64,000 nucleotides of DNA. Source: Vibrio quintilis. Its GTDB lineage: Bacteria > Pseudomonadota > Gammaproteobacteria > Enterobacterales > Vibrionaceae. Where the stretch lies: positions 4,030,001 to 4,094,000 of the forward strand of contig NZ_AP024897.1 of the NCBI RefSeq assembly GCF_024529975.1, given 5' to 3'. How positions within the stretch are numbered: the stretch's first letter is position 1; each line of letters opens with the position of its first letter. Position numbers and translations under genes: made by a program. The notes beneath the pieces were generated by a model. The model searched no databases. It worked only from the letters and a program-made list of their open reading frames with translations, and had not been told where the DNA came from. This document shows positions 46,665 through 60,087 of this stretch, one piece after another.

Positions 46665-47488
46665 AACGGACACACCCGGTTTTGTTGTACGGCGCGCCCG
46701 GCATCGCCCTGCTCCTGATATGCTGTGCTTTGTTCTCTCCCTGGCTGCATCCGTACGATCCTGGTACCATTGATTTAATGCACCGCTTCTTACCGCCATC
46801 GCCACAGCACTGGTTTGGCACTGATCATCTGGGCCGGGATATCTTATCCCGCCTGATATGCGGGGCTTCCACATCTTTAGGTTCTGTGCTGGCTGCGGTC
46901 GGGCTGATTCTTTTGCTTGGATTGTTCATCGGCGGCAGTGCCGGATTAATCGGCGGACGCTTTGACCAGCTGTTAATGCGTCTTACTGATATTTTCATGA
47001 CTTTTCCAACCCTGATTCTGTCGCTGTTTATGATTGGTGTACTGGGAACCGGGCTGACTAATGTCATCATCGCTATCGCTTTATCCCACTGGCCCTGGTA
47101 TGCACGGATTGTCCGAAGTATCGTGCTGGGAATCCGTCACCGGGAATATATGCTGTCAGCCCGGCTGTCCGGTGCCAGTCGCACCGCGGTTTTTTACCGG
47201 CATTTGCTACGGCCGATCTGTGCACAGCTTTGCGTGCTGGCAACGCTGGATATCGGCCACATGATGCTACACGTGGCCGGCATGTCATTCCTGGGGCTGG
47301 GTGTGCAGGCACCGACACCAGAATGGGGCGTGATGATTAATGATGCCCGTCAGTATATGCAAACACAGCCTCAGTTGATTTTCTGGCCGGGTTTGTCTTT
47401 ATTATTGAGCGTCCTGAGCTTTAACCTGCTGGGTGACCGGTTCCGCGATTACCTCGATCCACATATCCAGAGGGAGCATTCTCATTGA
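46661..47488 (+). CDS. nikC: Nickel ABC transporter permease NikC
   Basis: 275 aa second permease (DppC-like). It contains the [20 protein letters not shown] segment typical of NikC/DppC, a central [20 protein letters not shown] and the EAA loop [20 protein letters not shown], then [20 protein letters not shown]. Six hydrophobic segments. Start overlaps nikB (ATGA) and the end overlaps nikD by 4 bp, so the genes are translated together. Confidence 0.93.
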   Translation: MKRTHPVLLYGAPGIALLLICCALFSPWLHPYDPGTIDLMHRFLPPSPQHWFGTDHLGRDILSRLICGASTSLGSVLAAVGLILLLGLFIGGSAGLIGGRFDQLLMRLTDIFMTFPTLILSLFMIGVLGTGLTNVIIAIALSHWPWYARIVRSIVLGIRHREYMLSARLSGASRTAVFYRHLLRPICAQLCVLATLDIGHMMLHVAGMSFLGLGVQAPTPEWGVMINDARQYMQTQPQLIFWPGLSLLLSVLSFNLLGDRFRDYLDPHIQREHSH

Positions 47489-48276
47489 AGCCGCAAATTT
47501 TAACTTTTGAGCATTTGTCTGTCCGGCATCAGGATCAGTTACTGGTAAATGAACTGTCTCTGACACTCCGTCAGGGACGCACGCTGGCACTGATTGGCAG
47601 CAGTGGCAGCGGAAAATCACTAACGCTGGCCGCAGCACTGGAATTACTGCCTGCCGGCGTACAAAGAACAAACGGAGACATAAAACTAAATCAGCAAACT
47701 GTTTGTGGTTACCAGCTGCGCGGCACAACAGTGGCGTCCATTTTACAAAATCCGCGCAGCGGATTTAATCCGGTCCGGACCATTGGTCAGCATGCCAGAG
47801 AAACTATGCTGGCAGCAGGTCACGTCATGAATAAAAATCAGATGAAGCTGAGAATCGAAACGGCATTTACCGAAGTCGGGCTGGAGAATACTGCGCAGCT
47901 GTTACGTTTATATCCGTTTGAAATGAGTGGCGGCATGCTGCAACGCGTCATGATTGCTTTTGCCCTGCTCAGTGGCGCCCCGTTTTTGTTCGCCGATGAA
48001 CCCACAACAGATTTAGACATGCTGACACAAGCCAGAGTACTGAAGATTCTGGAGCGTCAGGTTCAGGAGCATCAGCTCGGATTATTACTGGTGACACATG
48101 ACATGGGCGTCGTCGCCCGTCTGGCAGATGATGTGGCCGTGATTCAACAGGGAAAAATAATCGAAACAGGACGGGTCGAAAAAATATTCTGGCATCCGGA
48201 GCATGAGGCAACAAAGGAACTGATTGAAGCTCACTTAGCACTGTATCCGGAAATTTCTGCGGAGGCCGCATGTTAA
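47485..48276 (+). CDS. nikD: Nickel ABC transporter ATPase NikD
   Basis: 263 aa. Walker A is GSSGSGKSLTLAAALEL, the Q-loop is SILQNPRSGFNPVRT, the signature is MSGGMLQRVMIAFALL, Walker B is FLFADEPTTDLDMLTQ and the switch His is in LVTHDMGVVARLADDV. One of the two ATP-binding subunits that drive nickel import. The 3' end overlaps the nikE start (the stop TAA lies inside the first nikE codons). Confidence 0.93.
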   Translation: MKPQILTFEHLSVRHQDQLLVNELSLTLRQGRTLALIGSSGSGKSLTLAAALELLPAGVQRTNGDIKLNQQTVCGYQLRGTTVASILQNPRSGFNPVRTIGQHARETMLAAGHVMNKNQMKLRIETAFTEVGLENTAQLLRLYPFEMSGGMLQRVMIAFALLSGAPFLFADEPTTDLDMLTQARVLKILERQVQEHQLGLLLVTHDMGVVARLADDVAVIQQGKIIETGRVEKIFWHPEHEATKELIEAHLALYPEISAEAAC

Positions 48277-49085
48277 TCGAAGCTTGTCACCTTCATCATA
48301 CTTATCAGCGCCAGCCTCTGTTTCAGCGAACAATTACCCGGCATGTACTGAATGATATCAACCTGCAAATCCGGCCGGGAGAAACACTGGCACTGGTTGG
48401 CGGCAGTGGTAGCGGGAAAAGCACTCTGGCAAGGTTGTTATGCGGCCTTGAGCAGCCTTCTCAAGGGAAGGTGTTGTACCAGCAGCAGGATATAGCCCAT
48501 TTTACGCCAGCAGACAAAAAAGCATTCCAGCGGGATGTTCAAATGGTTTTTCAGGACTCTTTTGGTGCAGCGGACCCTTACTTTACGATCGCAGAAATCA
48601 TTCAGGAGCCACTGAACTACCTGACTTCAATGGATGAGCAGGAGAAAAAACGGCGTATCCGGGAATTACTTAAACTTGTCGGGCTGTCCCCTGCTGATGA
48701 GATAAAAAAGCCGCATCAAATGAGCGGCGGACAACTACAGCGTGTTTGTCTGGCCCGGGCACTCGCTCCTTCCCCGTCGCTGATCATTCTCGATGAATCA
48801 CTTTCCGGCCTGGACCGGCTGCTCCAGTCACAACTACTAAAATATTTACAACAGATTCAGCAGCAAACCGGTGTTGCCTACCTGTTTATTACCCATGACC
48901 TGCGTTTGGTTCATCTGTTTTGTCAGCACGTGGCTGTGATGCATCAGGGCAAAATTGTTGAGCAGCAGGAAGTATCCGGACGACTGAAGTTTCATCATCC
49001 TGCAGCCAAAGCATTACAGGATGCGATTTTACCCCCATTTCCGGTGCGTTCTGCTGATCACACCGACAGTCACCTCCGGGAGTGA
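48270..49085 (+). CDS. nikE: Nickel ABC transporter ATPase NikE
   Basis: 271 aa second ATPase. Walker A GGSGSGKSTLARLL, Q-loop QMVFQDSFGAADPYFT, signature MSGGQLQRVCLARALA, Walker B LIILDESLSGLDRLLQ and switch His in LFITHDLRLVHLF. Its last 16 bases overlap the convergent msrQ gene, so there is no room for a dedicated terminator. Imported nickel in vibrios would serve enzymes such as urease or Ni-glyoxalase; neither is in the window. Confidence 0.92.
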   Translation: MLIEACHLHHTYQRQPLFQRTITRHVLNDINLQIRPGETLALVGGSGSGKSTLARLLCGLEQPSQGKVLYQQQDIAHFTPADKKAFQRDVQMVFQDSFGAADPYFTIAEIIQEPLNYLTSMDEQEKKRRIRELLKLVGLSPADEIKKPHQMSGGQLQRVCLARALAPSPSLIILDESLSGLDRLLQSQLLKYLQQIQQQTGVAYLFITHDLRLVHLFCQHVAVMHQGKIVEQQEVSGRLKFHHPAAKALQDAILPPFPVRSADHTDSHLRE

Positions 49086-49702
49086 TCTCTCAGGTCCGGA
49101 TTTCGTCGCTTACGGATAAATCCTTTCCATTGCGCCTGCCAGCGGGGGAAGCGTGTTGCCAGCAATGCTCCCCCGATCACACCATAAATAAATGCATCCT
49201 GATAACTGGCCCGGACCTGCCATAGCAGGTGAATCCAACCCAAGACTAATGCCGGATACACCAGACGATGCAATTGCTGCCACCGTTTCCCCAGCCGTTT
49301 CATCCAGCCTTTCGTTGACGTGATGCCCAGTATAATCAAAATCACAATGACTGGCGCACCCGCCAGAATATAGGGACGATGGACAATTTCACTGCCCAGC
49401 ATCAGTAAATTTCCCCCAAGGATAAACTGATAATAAGCCAGCAGGTGAAGCAATGCATAAAACAGAGAGAACAACCCCAGCATTCTGCGATGCACCATCA
49501 GCCAGCGCCATTTCAAATACCGGACCAGCGGGGAAACGGCTAAAGTAATCAACAGAAAGCGTAATGCCCAATGGCCGGTTTCCCAGACAATTGTTTTGGC
49601 CGGATCAGCACCCAGCGTCTGATTGATGGCCCCTGAAACCAGTAAAACAGCCGGGAGACACCCCGTGAGGAAAATAACCCAGCGCCGAATCGTAACTGAC
49701 AT
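49070..49702 (-). CDS. msrQ: Heme-binding membrane subunit MsrQ (YedZ)
   Basis: 210 aa, six hydrophobic segments. It binds heme b and passes electrons from the quinone pool (or flavin reductase) to MsrP for repair of oxidised methionines in the periplasm. Heme-ligand His lie in WETGHWALRFLLI, LFYALLHLLAYYQF and QLHRLVYPALVLGWIHLLW. The N-terminal VSGAINQTLGADPAKTIVWE and the C-terminal basic tail are usual. Second gene after msrP, from which it is separated by about 97 bp holding a degenerate repeat element. Convergent 16-bp overlap with nikE. Confidence 0.93.
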   Translation of the reverse strand: MSVTIRRWVIFLTGCLPAVLLVSGAINQTLGADPAKTIVWETGHWALRFLLITLAVSPLVRYLKWRWLMVHRRMLGLFSLFYALLHLLAYYQFILGGNLLMLGSEIVHRPYILAGAPVIVILIILGITSTKGWMKRLGKRWQQLHRLVYPALVLGWIHLLWQVRASYQDAFIYGVIGGALLATRFPRWQAQWKGFIRKRRNPDLRDHSRR

Positions 49703-49754
49703 ATTGATATGCTGTGCTCCATGTTAGTTTTTACTTACCGGTAGAGACCTGTTG

Positions 49755-49787
49755 ACCCAAACAACCTGAAGATGCAGGTTTTGGGGG
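49755..49787. repeat. Vibrio-type intergenic repeat, copy 2 (degenerate)
   Basis: ACCCAAACAACCTGAAGATGCAGG is identical to the left arm and loop of the repeat at 43954, but the right arm is reduced to TTTTGGGGG. It lies inside the msrP-msrQ operon, between the two genes. Confidence 0.75.
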
Positions 49788-49799
49788 ATAGCACTGAAT

Positions 49800-50801
49800 T
49801 TAATAATGACGGGACAAATCCATCCCTTCATACAATGAAGCCACTTCATCGTAGCCATTGAACAGCTGAGTCGGGATGATATTTGGCCGGAACAACCCCG
49901 AAGGTAACCTTCGTTCTTCTTTCTGAGTCCAGCGGGGATGGTCAACAGCCGGATTCACATTGGCATAAAAGCCATATTCCTGTGGCGCAATCTGGCTCCA
50001 GGTCGTTGGTGGCTGTGTTTCCGTCAACTCAATTTTGACGACAGACTTAATACTTTTAAACCCATATTTCCACGGCACAACCAACCTGAAAGGTGCACCA
50101 TTCTGATTCGGTAATGTTTTACCATACAACCCGACAGCAAGCAGGGTCAGCGGATGCATCGCTTCATCGATTCTCAACCCTTCAACATAAGGCCATTTGA
50201 TAGTACTGAAGCGACTTTTCTGCGCCGGCATCTGCTCCGGCCTGACGATGGTCGTAAAGGCAACATACTTTGCCCGGCTGGTTGGCTGAAAGCGTTTAAG
50301 TAATGAGGCCAGCGGAAAGCCAATCCAGGGAATGACCATCGACCAGGCTTCCACACAACGCAACCGGTAAATCCGCTCTTCAAGCTGAATGCCTTTCAGC
50401 AAATCTTCCAGATGATAATGACCGGGTTTGGCCACCTCACCGGCAATCTCTACCTGCCACGGAAACGGCTCAAATTTATCCGACAATCTGGCCGGTTCCC
50501 GTTTACTGAAGCCAAATTCATAAAAATTATTGTACTCGGTCACCGTTGAATAAGGCGTGAGTTTATCCTTGATAAGCTGTTCATTGTTTTGTGAGTTCTG
50601 TATCTGTTGCTTCAGCCATGGCGGTGTTTGCGGGTGAAATGAACCATCCTGATTTTCTGGTGCAGCGGCAACGAACCCGGAAGGCAGCATCGCACCGGCA
50701 CCCAGCATAAAAGCACCTTTCATAAACTGACGCCGGGCCCGGTAAATATCTTCTGGTGTCACATCAGACTCGGTCAGTTGTGGATTCTTCTTAATCAACA
50801 T
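49800..50801 (-). CDS. msrP: Protein-methionine-sulfoxide reductase catalytic subunit MsrP (YedY)
   Basis: 333 aa molybdopterin enzyme that reduces methionine sulfoxide in periplasmic proteins. The N-terminus carries a twin-arginine signal ([18 protein letters not shown]) so the folded cofactor-loaded protein is exported by Tat. The molybdenum-ligating cysteine is in [17 protein letters not shown]; other family blocks are [32 protein letters not shown] and [17 protein letters not shown]. First gene of msrPQ. It diverges from the chemoreceptor at 51008. Confidence 0.95.
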   Translation of the reverse strand: MLIKKNPQLTESDVTPEDIYRARRQFMKGAFMLGAGAMLPSGFVAAAPENQDGSFHPQTPPWLKQQIQNSQNNEQLIKDKLTPYSTVTEYNNFYEFGFSKREPARLSDKFEPFPWQVEIAGEVAKPGHYHLEDLLKGIQLEERIYRLRCVEAWSMVIPWIGFPLASLLKRFQPTSRAKYVAFTTIVRPEQMPAQKSRFSTIKWPYVEGLRIDEAMHPLTLLAVGLYGKTLPNQNGAPFRLVVPWKYGFKSIKSVVKIELTETQPPTTWSQIAPQEYGFYANVNPAVDHPRWTQKEERRLPSGLFRPNIIPTQLFNGYDEVASLYEGMDLSRHY

Positions 50802-51007
50802 AAGTGCTCCCCGTAATGGATTAATCCATGAAAAATCTGACTTTGGTCTTAATTAGACGAACCTGTCCGGGAAAAATTACACACTGTATAAAAAAAACAC
50901 TTCATATGAGCTAATATCAATAAAAAACAGACTCATAAATACATATAATCAATACATCTCCCGACCACTTTTCTTCAGGATGAAGGCAATTTAAGGAGTA
51001 CAACGTC

Positions 51008-52966
51008 ATGCCTGGTTCTCAATACCTCAATCATATCTCGATAAAAACACGCTTTATTTTTTCAATGTGCGGCCTGCTGCTGATTTCTCTGGGTATCATT
51101 ATTTTTGTCAATCAGTATCTCAATAAATCACTGGCTCAGGAAAGAGTACTGAATGTTGAATTACCAGCCCAGGTGGAAAAAGCTGGTAATAAAATATTAG
51201 CCGATCTGAAAGTACCAATAACGGAAGGCATTGCTTTTGCCAATGCCACTTATGTGACTGACTATCTCACCGATAATGCTGCACATGTTTCTGAGCAGGA
51301 AATCATCAGATATATGAATGATTTACGCCAAAGAACGGAGAGTGCCAGTATTTTTCTGTCATCCATGAAAAATGGACAGGTTGTTTATGTTTCTGATGGC
51401 GGCATCAACCGGAAAACATTAAGCCGGGAAAACCCGGATGATCAATGGTTCTATCAGTTTATCGACTCCGGAAAACCTTATGCCATTAACCTGGATACTT
51501 CAGAATTTAATGGCAAAACATTCCTTTATATCAATGTTCGCTCAGAAAAAAAGGGACAGCTGGTCGGCATCAGTGGTTTATCACTCGATATAACAAACCT
51601 CAGTAAAACCATTGGCCAGTATCATTTCGGCAAAAAAGGTTATATTTTTATTACCGATCCACAGGGAAAAATATCCATTCATGGGAATGTCAGCCTGATT
51701 GGAAAATCATTAAACCAAATCGATAACAGTGCAGACTTTACTCAGGCACTGACTCAGGCAATGAATGGTAAAACTGCACAGGTTCATTTCAAAGTCCACG
51801 GTGATGCGTGGCTTTCTGCTGCCTATCGTATTCCTGAAATAAACCGGATTATTTTTGCCAGTATGCCGGCTTCTGAAGTTTTTGCTGCTTATGATGCCAA
51901 CCGGAGAAATACCATGCTGATCAGCGCATTGATTATTCTCATTTCTCTGGGACTAACCGTATGGTTTTCCGGTTCTATCGTGGACCCAATTCGTCAGGTC
52001 AGCTTGCAAATCACTAAAATTGCACAGAATAAAAACCTGTCTGAAAGAATCAACGTGAATGACCATGCAGAAATAGGACAGCTGGCACAATGCTTTAACC
52101 AGTTTATTAATGCACTGGGCGACTCTTTCTCTGTGGTCCGGACCAGTGCATTACAAGTCGAACATTCGGCTTATAACAATGCTGAGGCATCAAAAAACAT
52201 CAGTCAGCAAATTATTGCTCAACAGCAGTCAATGCAAACTCTCAATCAGGAATTTAAAGCCATCACGGAAGAAGCGGATGCGATCGATCAGTCCGCAGAA
52301 AAAGCAGCTGATTTTTCAAAGCATATCGTTGAAAGTATGAATCATGTACAGCATTCGATTACCCATTCAACCCAGGAAATGGCACAACTCAGCCATGAAA
52401 TCGCTCAATCGTCGGAAATCATTGATGAAGTCGCGAAGGATGTGGAAAGCATTAACTCCATCGTTGATGTGATTTCATCTATCTCCGATCAAACCAATCT
52501 GCTTGCTCTGAACGCAGCCATTGAAGCCGCCAGAGCTGGTGATGCCGGCCGCGGCTTCGCCGTCGTCGCCGATGAAGTCAGGGCTTTATCACAACGAACC
52601 AATGAATCAACCAGTGAAATACGGGAAAAAATTGATCGGCTGCAAACCCAAAGCCATCAGGCAACCCAGTCCATGCAGGCCTGTCTGAACATTACTTCAA
52701 CCTGTGTCACCGGAATAACGGGTTCCAGTAAAGAACTGAATAACTCAGTTGAAGAAGTGCATTCAATTTCTCAGCAGCTTGAAATGATTGCCAGATTAAC
52801 AGATAAACAGAACAGCGCCATTCAGGAAATTGATGCCGTCATCACACAGATCTCTGATCTGTGTGATGCGCACCAGCTCAGTGCCCAGGAGACTTCAGAT
52901 TCAAGTCAGGAGTTTGTCGGAGCGGCGCAGTCTGTCAGCCAACAGGTGGAACAATTCAAGTTTTAA
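51008..52966 (+). CDS. Methyl-accepting chemotaxis protein
   Basis: 652 aa chemoreceptor. Membrane helix 1 is at about residues 13-35 ([20 protein letters not shown]), followed by a ~265-residue periplasmic sensor with dCache-like features ([47 protein letters not shown]). Helix 2 is near 300-320 ([20 protein letters not shown]), then a HAMP domain and the signalling tip [20 protein letters not shown] with [17 protein letters not shown]. No C-terminal CheR-binding pentapeptide. AAGGAG lies nine bases before the ATG. Ligand unknown; dCache sensors often bind amino acids or amines. Alone on its strand. Confidence 0.92.
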   Translation: MPGSQYLNHISIKTRFIFSMCGLLLISLGIIIFVNQYLNKSLAQERVLNVELPAQVEKAGNKILADLKVPITEGIAFANATYVTDYLTDNAAHVSEQEIIRYMNDLRQRTESASIFLSSMKNGQVVYVSDGGINRKTLSRENPDDQWFYQFIDSGKPYAINLDTSEFNGKTFLYINVRSEKKGQLVGISGLSLDITNLSKTIGQYHFGKKGYIFITDPQGKISIHGNVSLIGKSLNQIDNSADFTQALTQAMNGKTAQVHFKVHGDAWLSAAYRIPEINRIIFASMPASEVFAAYDANRRNTMLISALIILISLGLTVWFSGSIVDPIRQVSLQITKIAQNKNLSERINVNDHAEIGQLAQCFNQFINALGDSFSVVRTSALQVEHSAYNNAEASKNISQQIIAQQQSMQTLNQEFKAITEEADAIDQSAEKAADFSKHIVESMNHVQHSITHSTQEMAQLSHEIAQSSEIIDEVAKDVESINSIVDVISSISDQTNLLALNAAIEAARAGDAGRGFAVVADEVRALSQRTNESTSEIREKIDRLQTQSHQATQSMQACLNITSTCVTGITGSSKELNNSVEEVHSISQQLEMIARLTDKQNSAIQEIDAVITQISDLCDAHQLSAQETSDSSQEFVGAAQSVSQQVEQFKF

Positions 52967-53021
52967 GGAAACAATTTAAATTCTGAGGGCTGGCACCATA
53001 AAACCATCTCATCAATGACAA

Positions 53022-53055
53022 GATCAAAAAGAGCGCCCTGCTGGCGCTCTTTCAC
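53022..53055 (-). terminator. Terminator shared by ibpA and the chemoreceptor
   Basis: AAAGAGCGCC and GGCGCTCTTT form a 10-bp GC-rich stem with a 5-base loop. The better T-run (TTTTT) is on the leftward strand, after ibpA; on the rightward strand it can also end the chemoreceptor transcript. Confidence 0.82.
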
Positions 53056-53118
53056 TACTTTATGGTTATTTAAAACCTGCGTTTGCTTAAAACTCAGTGC
53101 TCAAAAACAATTCAATCA

Positions 53119-53556
53119 TTATTTGTTTTCGATGAGAGTTTTACCGTTAATTGCAATTTTACGTGGTTGCATGGCTTCAGGAATTTCACGTTCCAGATCC
53201 ACATGAAGCAATCCGTTTTCCATTGTCGCACCGGTGACTTTTACATAATCGGCCAACTGGAATTTACGCTCGAAGTTCCGTTCAGCAATCCCCTGATAGA
53301 CATAGGTTTTTTCGTCTTCAGGCTGACGTTCACCCCGGACAAGTAAAGTATTTTCCTGTTGGGTGATTTCCAAATCAGCGTCAGCAAATCCGGCAACCGC
53401 CATAGTGATCCGATACTGATTCTCAGATTTCTGTTCAATATTGTATGGTGGATAGCCAGCAGAAGCATTTTTTGCATTTGCTGTTTCCATCATATTGAAC
53501 AAACGGTCAAAACCAATGGCATTACGGTATAAAGGAGTGAAATCGATGGTTCTCAT
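53119..53556 (-). CDS. ibpA: Small heat-shock protein IbpA (Hsp20)
   Basis: 145 aa alpha-crystallin-type holdase that coats aggregating proteins. The start at [20 protein letters not shown] matches E. coli IbpA ([20 protein letters not shown]) and has GAGGATAGGA upstream. The crystallin domain runs from about residue 38 to 125 ([51 protein letters not shown]) and a short C-terminal tail follows with the IAIN motif. A ROSE-like thermometer occupies the leader and a sigma-32 type promoter lies upstream, so expression should respond to heat at both levels. Single ibp gene in this window. Confidence 0.95.
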   Translation of the reverse strand: MRTIDFTPLYRNAIGFDRLFNMMETANAKNASAGYPPYNIEQKSENQYRITMAVAGFADADLEITQQENTLLVRGERQPEDEKTYVYQGIAERNFERKFQLADYVKVTGATMENGLLHVDLEREIPEAMQPRKIAINGKTLIENK

Positions 53557-53559
53557 AGT

Positions 53560-53610
53560 CCTATCCTCTTTAATTAAGCAATAGGTCCGGCTTTCTGTGT
53601 TCAGCCAGAC
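53560..53610 (-). promoter_or_regulatory. ROSE-like RNA thermometer of ibpA
   Basis: Two hairpins stand directly before ibpA. The distal one pairs GTCTGGCT with AGCCGGAC (53585-53610, one G-U). The proximal one (53560-53585) folds CCTATTGCTT onto AGAGGATAGG: CCTAT pairs with ATAGG and the TTGCT pairs with the AGAGG ribosome site with one unpaired G. The UUGCU-versus-AGGA pairing with a bulged G is the hallmark of ROSE elements, which melt on heating to free the ribosome site. Confidence 0.75.
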
Positions 53611-53740
53611 ATTGAACAACCTATTCATTCGACATAGGTGTCAATTATTCATATTTGATGTTGTTACCCGCAATCTTCTCTTCTGAGCAAGCTGCCGGAG
53701 TAACAGTTTCTGAGGCCCTTACGGCATCCTCTTCACTATC

Positions 53741-53772
53741 ATATATTGCGTCATTTTTTTCCGGATCAAGGG
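53741..53772 (-). promoter_or_regulatory. Sigma-32 type heat-shock promoter of ibpA
   Basis: Leftward, CCCTTGATCC (53763-53772) resembles the -35 CTTGAA and CAATATAT (53741-53748) resembles the -10 CCCCATNT weakly, 14 bp apart, the usual spacing. This implies a leader of roughly 180 bases. The -10 match is poor. Confidence 0.5.
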
Positions 53773-53811
53773 ATCAATGAAAAAAATTTAAAAATTTTCC
53801 GTATAAACAAT

Positions 53812-53848
53812 GTCGGAAAAACAAACAGCTGCCCGAAAGGCAGCTGTT
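53812..53848 (-). terminator. Rho-independent terminator of the gyrB transcript
   Basis: Leftward, AACAGCTGCC pairs with GGCAGCTGTT (10 bp) around a five-base loop, then TGTTTTTCC follows. About 40 bp after the gyrB stop. Confidence 0.88.
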
Positions 53849-53886
53849 GATCAATCATTGAATCAAGGATCTGTGACCCTGAAAAA

Positions 53887-56304
<2,418 letters not shown>

Positions 56305-56319
56305 TTACTCTCTTTATGT

Positions 56320-57399
56320 TTATCTTTGCTCTATCCGGCCCTGTTCCATATGGAACATTTTACTGTCTGACATCACCATGTCATCCACCTGGCTTTGCGT
56401 AATAGAACTTACAAAAACCTGAGCTCCGGTCGCTTTAAAGCAATCCGCCAGTAATTTGCGGCGCTCGCTGTCCAGCTCAGAAGCAAAATCATCAATGAGA
56501 TAGATACACTGTTTCCCGGTCAGAGACGTGAGATGCTGCCCCTGAGCTACCCGGAGCGCACAAACCATGAGTTTCAGTTGCCCTCTGGATAAAATATCTT
56601 CCACCGGTGTGCCATTGACCCGAATCCGTAAATCGGCTTTATTCGGGCCACTAAACGTATATCCTAACATTTTATCGCGCTCAAAGTTTCTTTCGAGCAG
56701 CTCCCGATAAGATGTTTCTTTATCCCAGCCACGGTAGTATTGCAGCCGGATATCAAATTCAGGTAAAAAGTCCTGACACAGACTTTCCGTACCTGTTTTT
56801 ATCTGTTCAACATAACCGGCCCGCCACGTATCGATCTGTTCCGCAAGACTCGAGAGTTCAGCATCCCAGTATTGCATTTCCCGATAAGAGGTTGCCGTTT
56901 TTAATAAAGCATTGCGTTGTTTGTTTAAGCGGCGAAAACGCCCCCAGGCCTCAAAAAAAGCAGGGACGGAATAAAAAACACCCCAGTCAATAAAAGCCCG
57001 GCGCTGCTTCGGACCATCTGTCAATAACTCAAAGCCTTCAGGATGAATGAGCTGTAGCGGTAAGACCTGAGTCAGCTGAGATAACTTCTGGCCGGACATT
57101 CCGCCTATTTTAACCTCAACTACACCATCACGCTGCTTATTAATTCCGATAGGTGTCTCAATTTGTTCTGAATTGAGCAACCGGCCATGAACAAACAGCT
57201 CCTGACATGCATTCTGAATTACCCGACCGGTTAAAGAACTCCGGAACGAGCGCCCGTACCCGAGCATATACAAAGCTTCCAGAAGACTTGTTTTGCCGCT
57301 GCCATTAGGGCCGATAAGAAAGTTAAAGCCTGATGACAATTCAATATCACAGGCTTTAATATTCCGGAACTGCTGAATCATGAGTCGGGTCAGTGGCAT
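56320..57399 (-). CDS. recF: DNA replication and repair protein RecF
   Basis: 359 aa SMC-like ATPase that helps load RecA at gapped DNA and restart forks. Walker A is [20 protein letters not shown], then [10 protein letters not shown]; the signature region is [17 protein letters not shown] and Walker B is [16 protein letters not shown]. Full length. It lies 11 bp after dnaN and 18 bp before gyrB. Confidence 0.97.
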   Translation of the reverse strand: MPLTRLMIQQFRNIKACDIELSSGFNFLIGPNGSGKTSLLEALYMLGYGRSFRSSLTGRVIQNACQELFVHGRLLNSEQIETPIGINKQRDGVVEVKIGGMSGQKLSQLTQVLPLQLIHPEGFELLTDGPKQRRAFIDWGVFYSVPAFFEAWGRFRRLNKQRNALLKTATSYREMQYWDAELSSLAEQIDTWRAGYVEQIKTGTESLCQDFLPEFDIRLQYYRGWDKETSYRELLERNFERDKMLGYTFSGPNKADLRIRVNGTPVEDILSRGQLKLMVCALRVAQGQHLTSLTGKQCIYLIDDFASELDSERRKLLADCFKATGAQVFVSSITQSQVDDMVMSDSKMFHMEQGRIEQR

Positions 57400-57410
57400 A
57401 TGTAAATCAA

Positions 57411-58511
57411 TTACAAACGAATCGGCATCACAACGTACATGGCACTTTCATCGTCAGGGTTCTCAATCAGAGTACTGGCAACAGAATCTGACATTGAAAA
57501 ACGCACCTGATCGCATTTCAGTGTATTCAGAACATCAAGCAAGTAGCTGACATTAAAGCCAATTTCAATTTCTGTCCCTTCGTATTCAACATCCAGCATT
57601 TCTTCTGCTTCTTCCTGCTCCGGGTTATTCGCGGTCATACGCATTTCATTGTCATGAATACTCAGACGCACACCACGAAACTTCTCATTTGATAAAATAG
57701 CAACGCGGGAGAAAGAATGACGAAGCACATCACAAGGTGCTGTCAGCGTTTTATTCGTATGTTGCGGCATAACCCGGCGATAATCAGGGAAGCGCCCGTC
57801 AATCAGCTTGGACGTAAAAATAAATTCATTGACTGTGATCCGGATATTGGCGTTACCAATTTGTACCATCACCGACTCTTCCGGCGCATCGAGTAACTTC
57901 ACTAATTCAAGAATCCCTTTACGCGGCACAATAATTTGTAAAGGGTTCAGCGGCTCTTCCAACGTCATCTGAGCGACAGCCATCCGGTGCCCATCCGTCG
58001 CAACAGTCCGGAATGTCGTGTCTTCAATATCAAACAGCATGCCGTTCATATAATATCGCACATCCTGATTTGCCATAGAAAACTGGGTTTTCTCAATCAG
58101 ACCGCGCAGCTTCGCCTGAGACAACGAGACAGAAAGCTCGCTCTGCCAGTCATCAATATTAGGAAATTCAGCAGCAGGCAATGTTGCCAGAGAAAAACGG
58201 CTGCGCCCGGAGCGAATTAACAAACGGGTATCATCCAGAACAATAGATAAAGAAGCTGAATCCGGCAATCCCCGGCAAATATCTAAAAATTTGCGGCCCG
58301 GTACAGTCACACTACCGCCTTCCACCTCACTTTCAAGGTTCACTTTACCAATCAGCTCCACTTCCAGATCAGTCGCCGTCAGCATGAGCGTATTGTCTTC
58401 TACCGTCAGTAAAATATTGTTGAGAATCGGTAGCGTCGTCCGCCCGCCTACAGTACCGGAGACTTGCTGAAGTGGTTTGATTAACTGACTGCGCTCAATG
58501 GTAAATTTCAT
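57411..58511 (-). CDS. dnaN: DNA polymerase III beta sliding clamp
   Basis: 366 aa, as in other gammaproteobacteria. Three repeated domains; it starts [19 protein letters not shown] and ends MYVVMPIRL, the conserved hydrophobic-cleft region where polymerases and other partners bind. The middle contains [12 protein letters not shown] and [14 protein letters not shown]. It encircles DNA as a dimer and tethers polymerase III. Follows dnaA by 67 bp, precedes recF by 11 bp. Confidence 0.98.
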   Translation of the reverse strand: MKFTIERSQLIKPLQQVSGTVGGRTTLPILNNILLTVEDNTLMLTATDLEVELIGKVNLESEVEGGSVTVPGRKFLDICRGLPDSASLSIVLDDTRLLIRSGRSRFSLATLPAAEFPNIDDWQSELSVSLSQAKLRGLIEKTQFSMANQDVRYYMNGMLFDIEDTTFRTVATDGHRMAVAQMTLEEPLNPLQIIVPRKGILELVKLLDAPEESVMVQIGNANIRITVNEFIFTSKLIDGRFPDYRRVMPQHTNKTLTAPCDVLRHSFSRVAILSNEKFRGVRLSIHDNEMRMTANNPEQEEAEEMLDVEYEGTEIEIGFNVSYLLDVLNTLKCDQVRFSMSDSVASTLIENPDDESAMYVVMPIRL

Positions 58512-58578
58512 AATTTGCTCTTCAGTGATGAAAATCGAATGTTCTCTGTTTACAGCTAAAAATACAGAACGATCAGCA

Positions 58579-59982
58579 TTAAGATGACAAAGTCCGGATC
58601 AAATTTGAATAATCTTCTTTGATATCATGACTTTCTTCTCTGAGCTGTTCAATTTTTCGGCAGGCATGTAATACTGTGGTATGGTCACGTCCGCCAAACG
58701 CATCACCTATCTCAGGTAAGCTGTGGTTCGTCAGTTCTTTCGCCAGTGCCATAGCAAGCTGTCTTGGTCTGGCAACGGAACGGGAACGACGTTTAGATAA
58801 GAGATCTGCTACTTTGATTTTATAATATTCAGCGACTGTTTTCTGGATATTATCAATTGTCACCAGCTTTTCCTGCAACGCAAGCAGGTCGCGCAGGGCC
58901 TCACGGACAAAATCAATCGTGATAGGACGACCGGTAAAGTTTGCATTAGCAATCACCCGGTTTAATGCCCCTTCAAGTTCACGCACGTTAGAACGAAGTC
59001 TTTTGGCGATAAAAAAAGCCACTTCATCCGCCAGATGAATTTGATGGTCTTCAGCCTTCTTCATCAGAATCGCCACCCGGGTTTCCAGCTCCGGAGGCTC
59101 AATCGCAACCGTCAGACCCCAGCCAAAACGGGATTTCAGCCGATCTTCTACTCCGCTGATTTCTTTCGGATATCGATCAGATGTCAGAATAATTTGCTGA
59201 TTGCCTTCCAGCAGGGCATTAAAGGTGTGGAAAAATTCTTCCTGAGAACGCTCTTTATTAGCAAAGAACTGAATATCATCGATCAGCAGCGCATCAACAC
59301 TGCGGTAATAACGTTTGAACTCTTCAATCGCATTATTCTGCAGGGCTTTTACCATATCCTGAACAAAACGCTCAGAATGCATATAAACCACTTTCGCATT
59401 ACGGTTATGGTCGATGATCGCATTTCCTACCGCATGCAACAGGTGTGTTTTACCTAAACCTGTTCCGCCATACAGAAACAGCGGGTTATAAGCTGCACCG
59501 GGATTATCAGCCACCTGTTTTGCAGCTGCAAGACCAAGCTGGTTCGATTTACCTTCAACAAAGTTATTAAACTTATGCTTCGGATTGACATTAGATCGGT
59601 AATTCATTCCAACCGGGGCTGATTCATCATCCCAGGTTTTATGGACAGGTTTTCGCGCCTGAAGCTGAGCAGGCGCGGAAGATTCAGCGGCAACATCCGC
59701 AGGTGTACGGACCGCCGGTTTGATTCGTTCTGTCACAGGCTTGTTGCCCACTTCAAAACGTAAGCTCGGGATATCATTACCACAGTGCTCATTCAATAAG
59801 CGATTAATACTGTGAAGATACCGGTCCCGCACCCAGTCGAGCACAAAACGGTTCGGAGCGTATAAAGTGAGAGTATTGTCATTCAACTCGGCTTGTAATG
59901 GCCGAACCCACATACTGAACTCTGTCGCAGGCAGTTCTTCCTGAAGCTGTTGCATGCATTGCAACCATAGAGAAGATGACAC
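58579..59982 (-). CDS. dnaA: Chromosomal replication initiator DnaA
   Basis: 467 aa from a GTG at 59980-59982, giving [18 protein letters not shown], the start seen in other vibrios, with GAGGGA just upstream; the open frame continues 28 codons further but without homology. Domain I is residues 1 to about 90, domain II a variable linker, domain III the AAA+ ATPase with [38 protein letters not shown] and the arginine-finger region, and domain IV the DNA-binding part with [18 protein letters not shown]. It binds DnaA boxes and opens oriC, which is not in the window. Boxes upstream indicate autoregulation. Confidence 0.98.
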   Translation of the reverse strand: MSSSLWLQCMQQLQEELPATEFSMWVRPLQAELNDNTLTLYAPNRFVLDWVRDRYLHSINRLLNEHCGNDIPSLRFEVGNKPVTERIKPAVRTPADVAAESSAPAQLQARKPVHKTWDDESAPVGMNYRSNVNPKHKFNNFVEGKSNQLGLAAAKQVADNPGAAYNPLFLYGGTGLGKTHLLHAVGNAIIDHNRNAKVVYMHSERFVQDMVKALQNNAIEEFKRYYRSVDALLIDDIQFFANKERSQEEFFHTFNALLEGNQQIILTSDRYPKEISGVEDRLKSRFGWGLTVAIEPPELETRVAILMKKAEDHQIHLADEVAFFIAKRLRSNVRELEGALNRVIANANFTGRPITIDFVREALRDLLALQEKLVTIDNIQKTVAEYYKIKVADLLSKRRSRSVARPRQLAMALAKELTNHSLPEIGDAFGGRDHTTVLHACRKIEQLREESHDIKEDYSNLIRTLSS

Positions 59983-60087
59983 GGTTCCCTCACTCAAAGT
60001 AGATAAGTTGATAAAGATTGGCAATTCTACCTTTTGATCATGCAGATCGCCAGTAAATGATCTCAATTCCAGTGAAGAAGATCCAAG

